A stretch of DNA of 13,790 bases from an uncultured Bacteroides sp. (GTDB lineage Bacteria > Bacteroidota > Bacteroidia > Bacteroidales > Bacteroidaceae). The notes under the pieces are model-generated. The model did no database searches, had not been told where the DNA came from, and saw nothing but the letters and a program-made list of their open reading frames with translations. The stretch is from assembly GCF_949298305.1 (NCBI RefSeq), contig NZ_CASFWU010000102.1, forward strand, positions 1-13,790, in the 5' to 3' direction. Shown piece after piece: positions 13,705 through 13,790 of the stretch; position 1 is the stretch's first letter; every line of letters starts with the position of its first letter. Made by a program: the position numbers and the translations under genes.

Positions 13705-13790
13705 TTACACAATCAAGAAATCTCACAAAGCTGCAATATGTTGATAATAATCAAGTTATTACAAATCAACTATATTACTAAATATCATTA
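13705..13790. other. AT-rich start of a probable second element
   Basis: This stretch is strongly AT-rich with no frame or motif I recognise. It begins exactly where tRNA-Asp similarity stops, so it may be the end of the element inserted at that tRNA. The assignment is inference from position. Confidence 0.35.

Noticed and set aside
1..13790. CRISPR array or phage structural genes
   Set aside because: The repeats seen are two copies 190 bp apart and a palindrome, not regularly spaced units, and no capsid, tail or Cas motifs were found.

Overview
The window looks like a gut Bacteroidales chromosome, probably Bacteroides or a close relative. The evidence is TAnnTTTG-type -7 promoter boxes, A-rich translation starts, Bacteroidetes-style tyrosine integrase motifs, and a late cobalamin (vitamin B12) gene set. 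Genus and species cannot be fixed from sequence alone.

Layout. (1) Positions 1-2068 are AT-rich (two 60-base lines I counted gave 32% and 37% G+C). They hold a partial unknown gene cut by the window edge, a tyrosine recombinase, and their terminators, all on the minus strand. This block ends at an intact tRNA-Gly(CCC) gene (2069-2141) and reads as the integrase end of an element that extends to the left. (2) Positions 2266-10948 are G+C-rich (a counted line gave 58%) and carry nine late cobalamin genes in two convergent groups. The plus-strand group is cobU, cobT, cobS and, after a 207-bp gap holding a long imperfect palindrome, cobC. The minus-strand group is transcribed from the right: cbiA, a PduO-type adenosyltransferase, cobQ/cbiP, an L-threonine-phosphate decarboxylase, and cbiB. 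The two groups meet tail to tail and share a TTAA stop overlap. (3) From a divergent promoter region at about 10950-11053, a plus-strand pair reads right. The first gene fuses an AmgK-like sugar kinase to a RapZ C-terminal domain. The second is a MurU-like nucleotidyltransferase. Together they suggest peptidoglycan amino-sugar recycling. (4) Positions 13248-13790 have no recognisable gene. They hold a repeat cluster, a 40-bp near-palindrome, a strong minus-strand terminator, and a 19-nt fragment matching the 3' end of a tRNA-Asp gene including CCA.

How the genes work together. CbiA and CobQ amidate the corrin ring and the PduO-type enzyme adenosylates cobalt. The decarboxylase makes aminopropanol phosphate and CbiB attaches it. 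CobU activates cobinamide, CobT activates the lower base, CobS joins the two halves and CobC removes phosphate. The set covers cobyrinic acid to adenosylcobalamin. No corrin-ring synthesis gene, threonine kinase or cobalamin riboswitch is visible here.

The most interesting points are the kinase-RapZ fusion beside MurU, and the sign that this metabolic block lies between two different tRNA-targeted insertion sites: tRNA-Gly on the left and a severed tRNA-Asp 3' end on the right.
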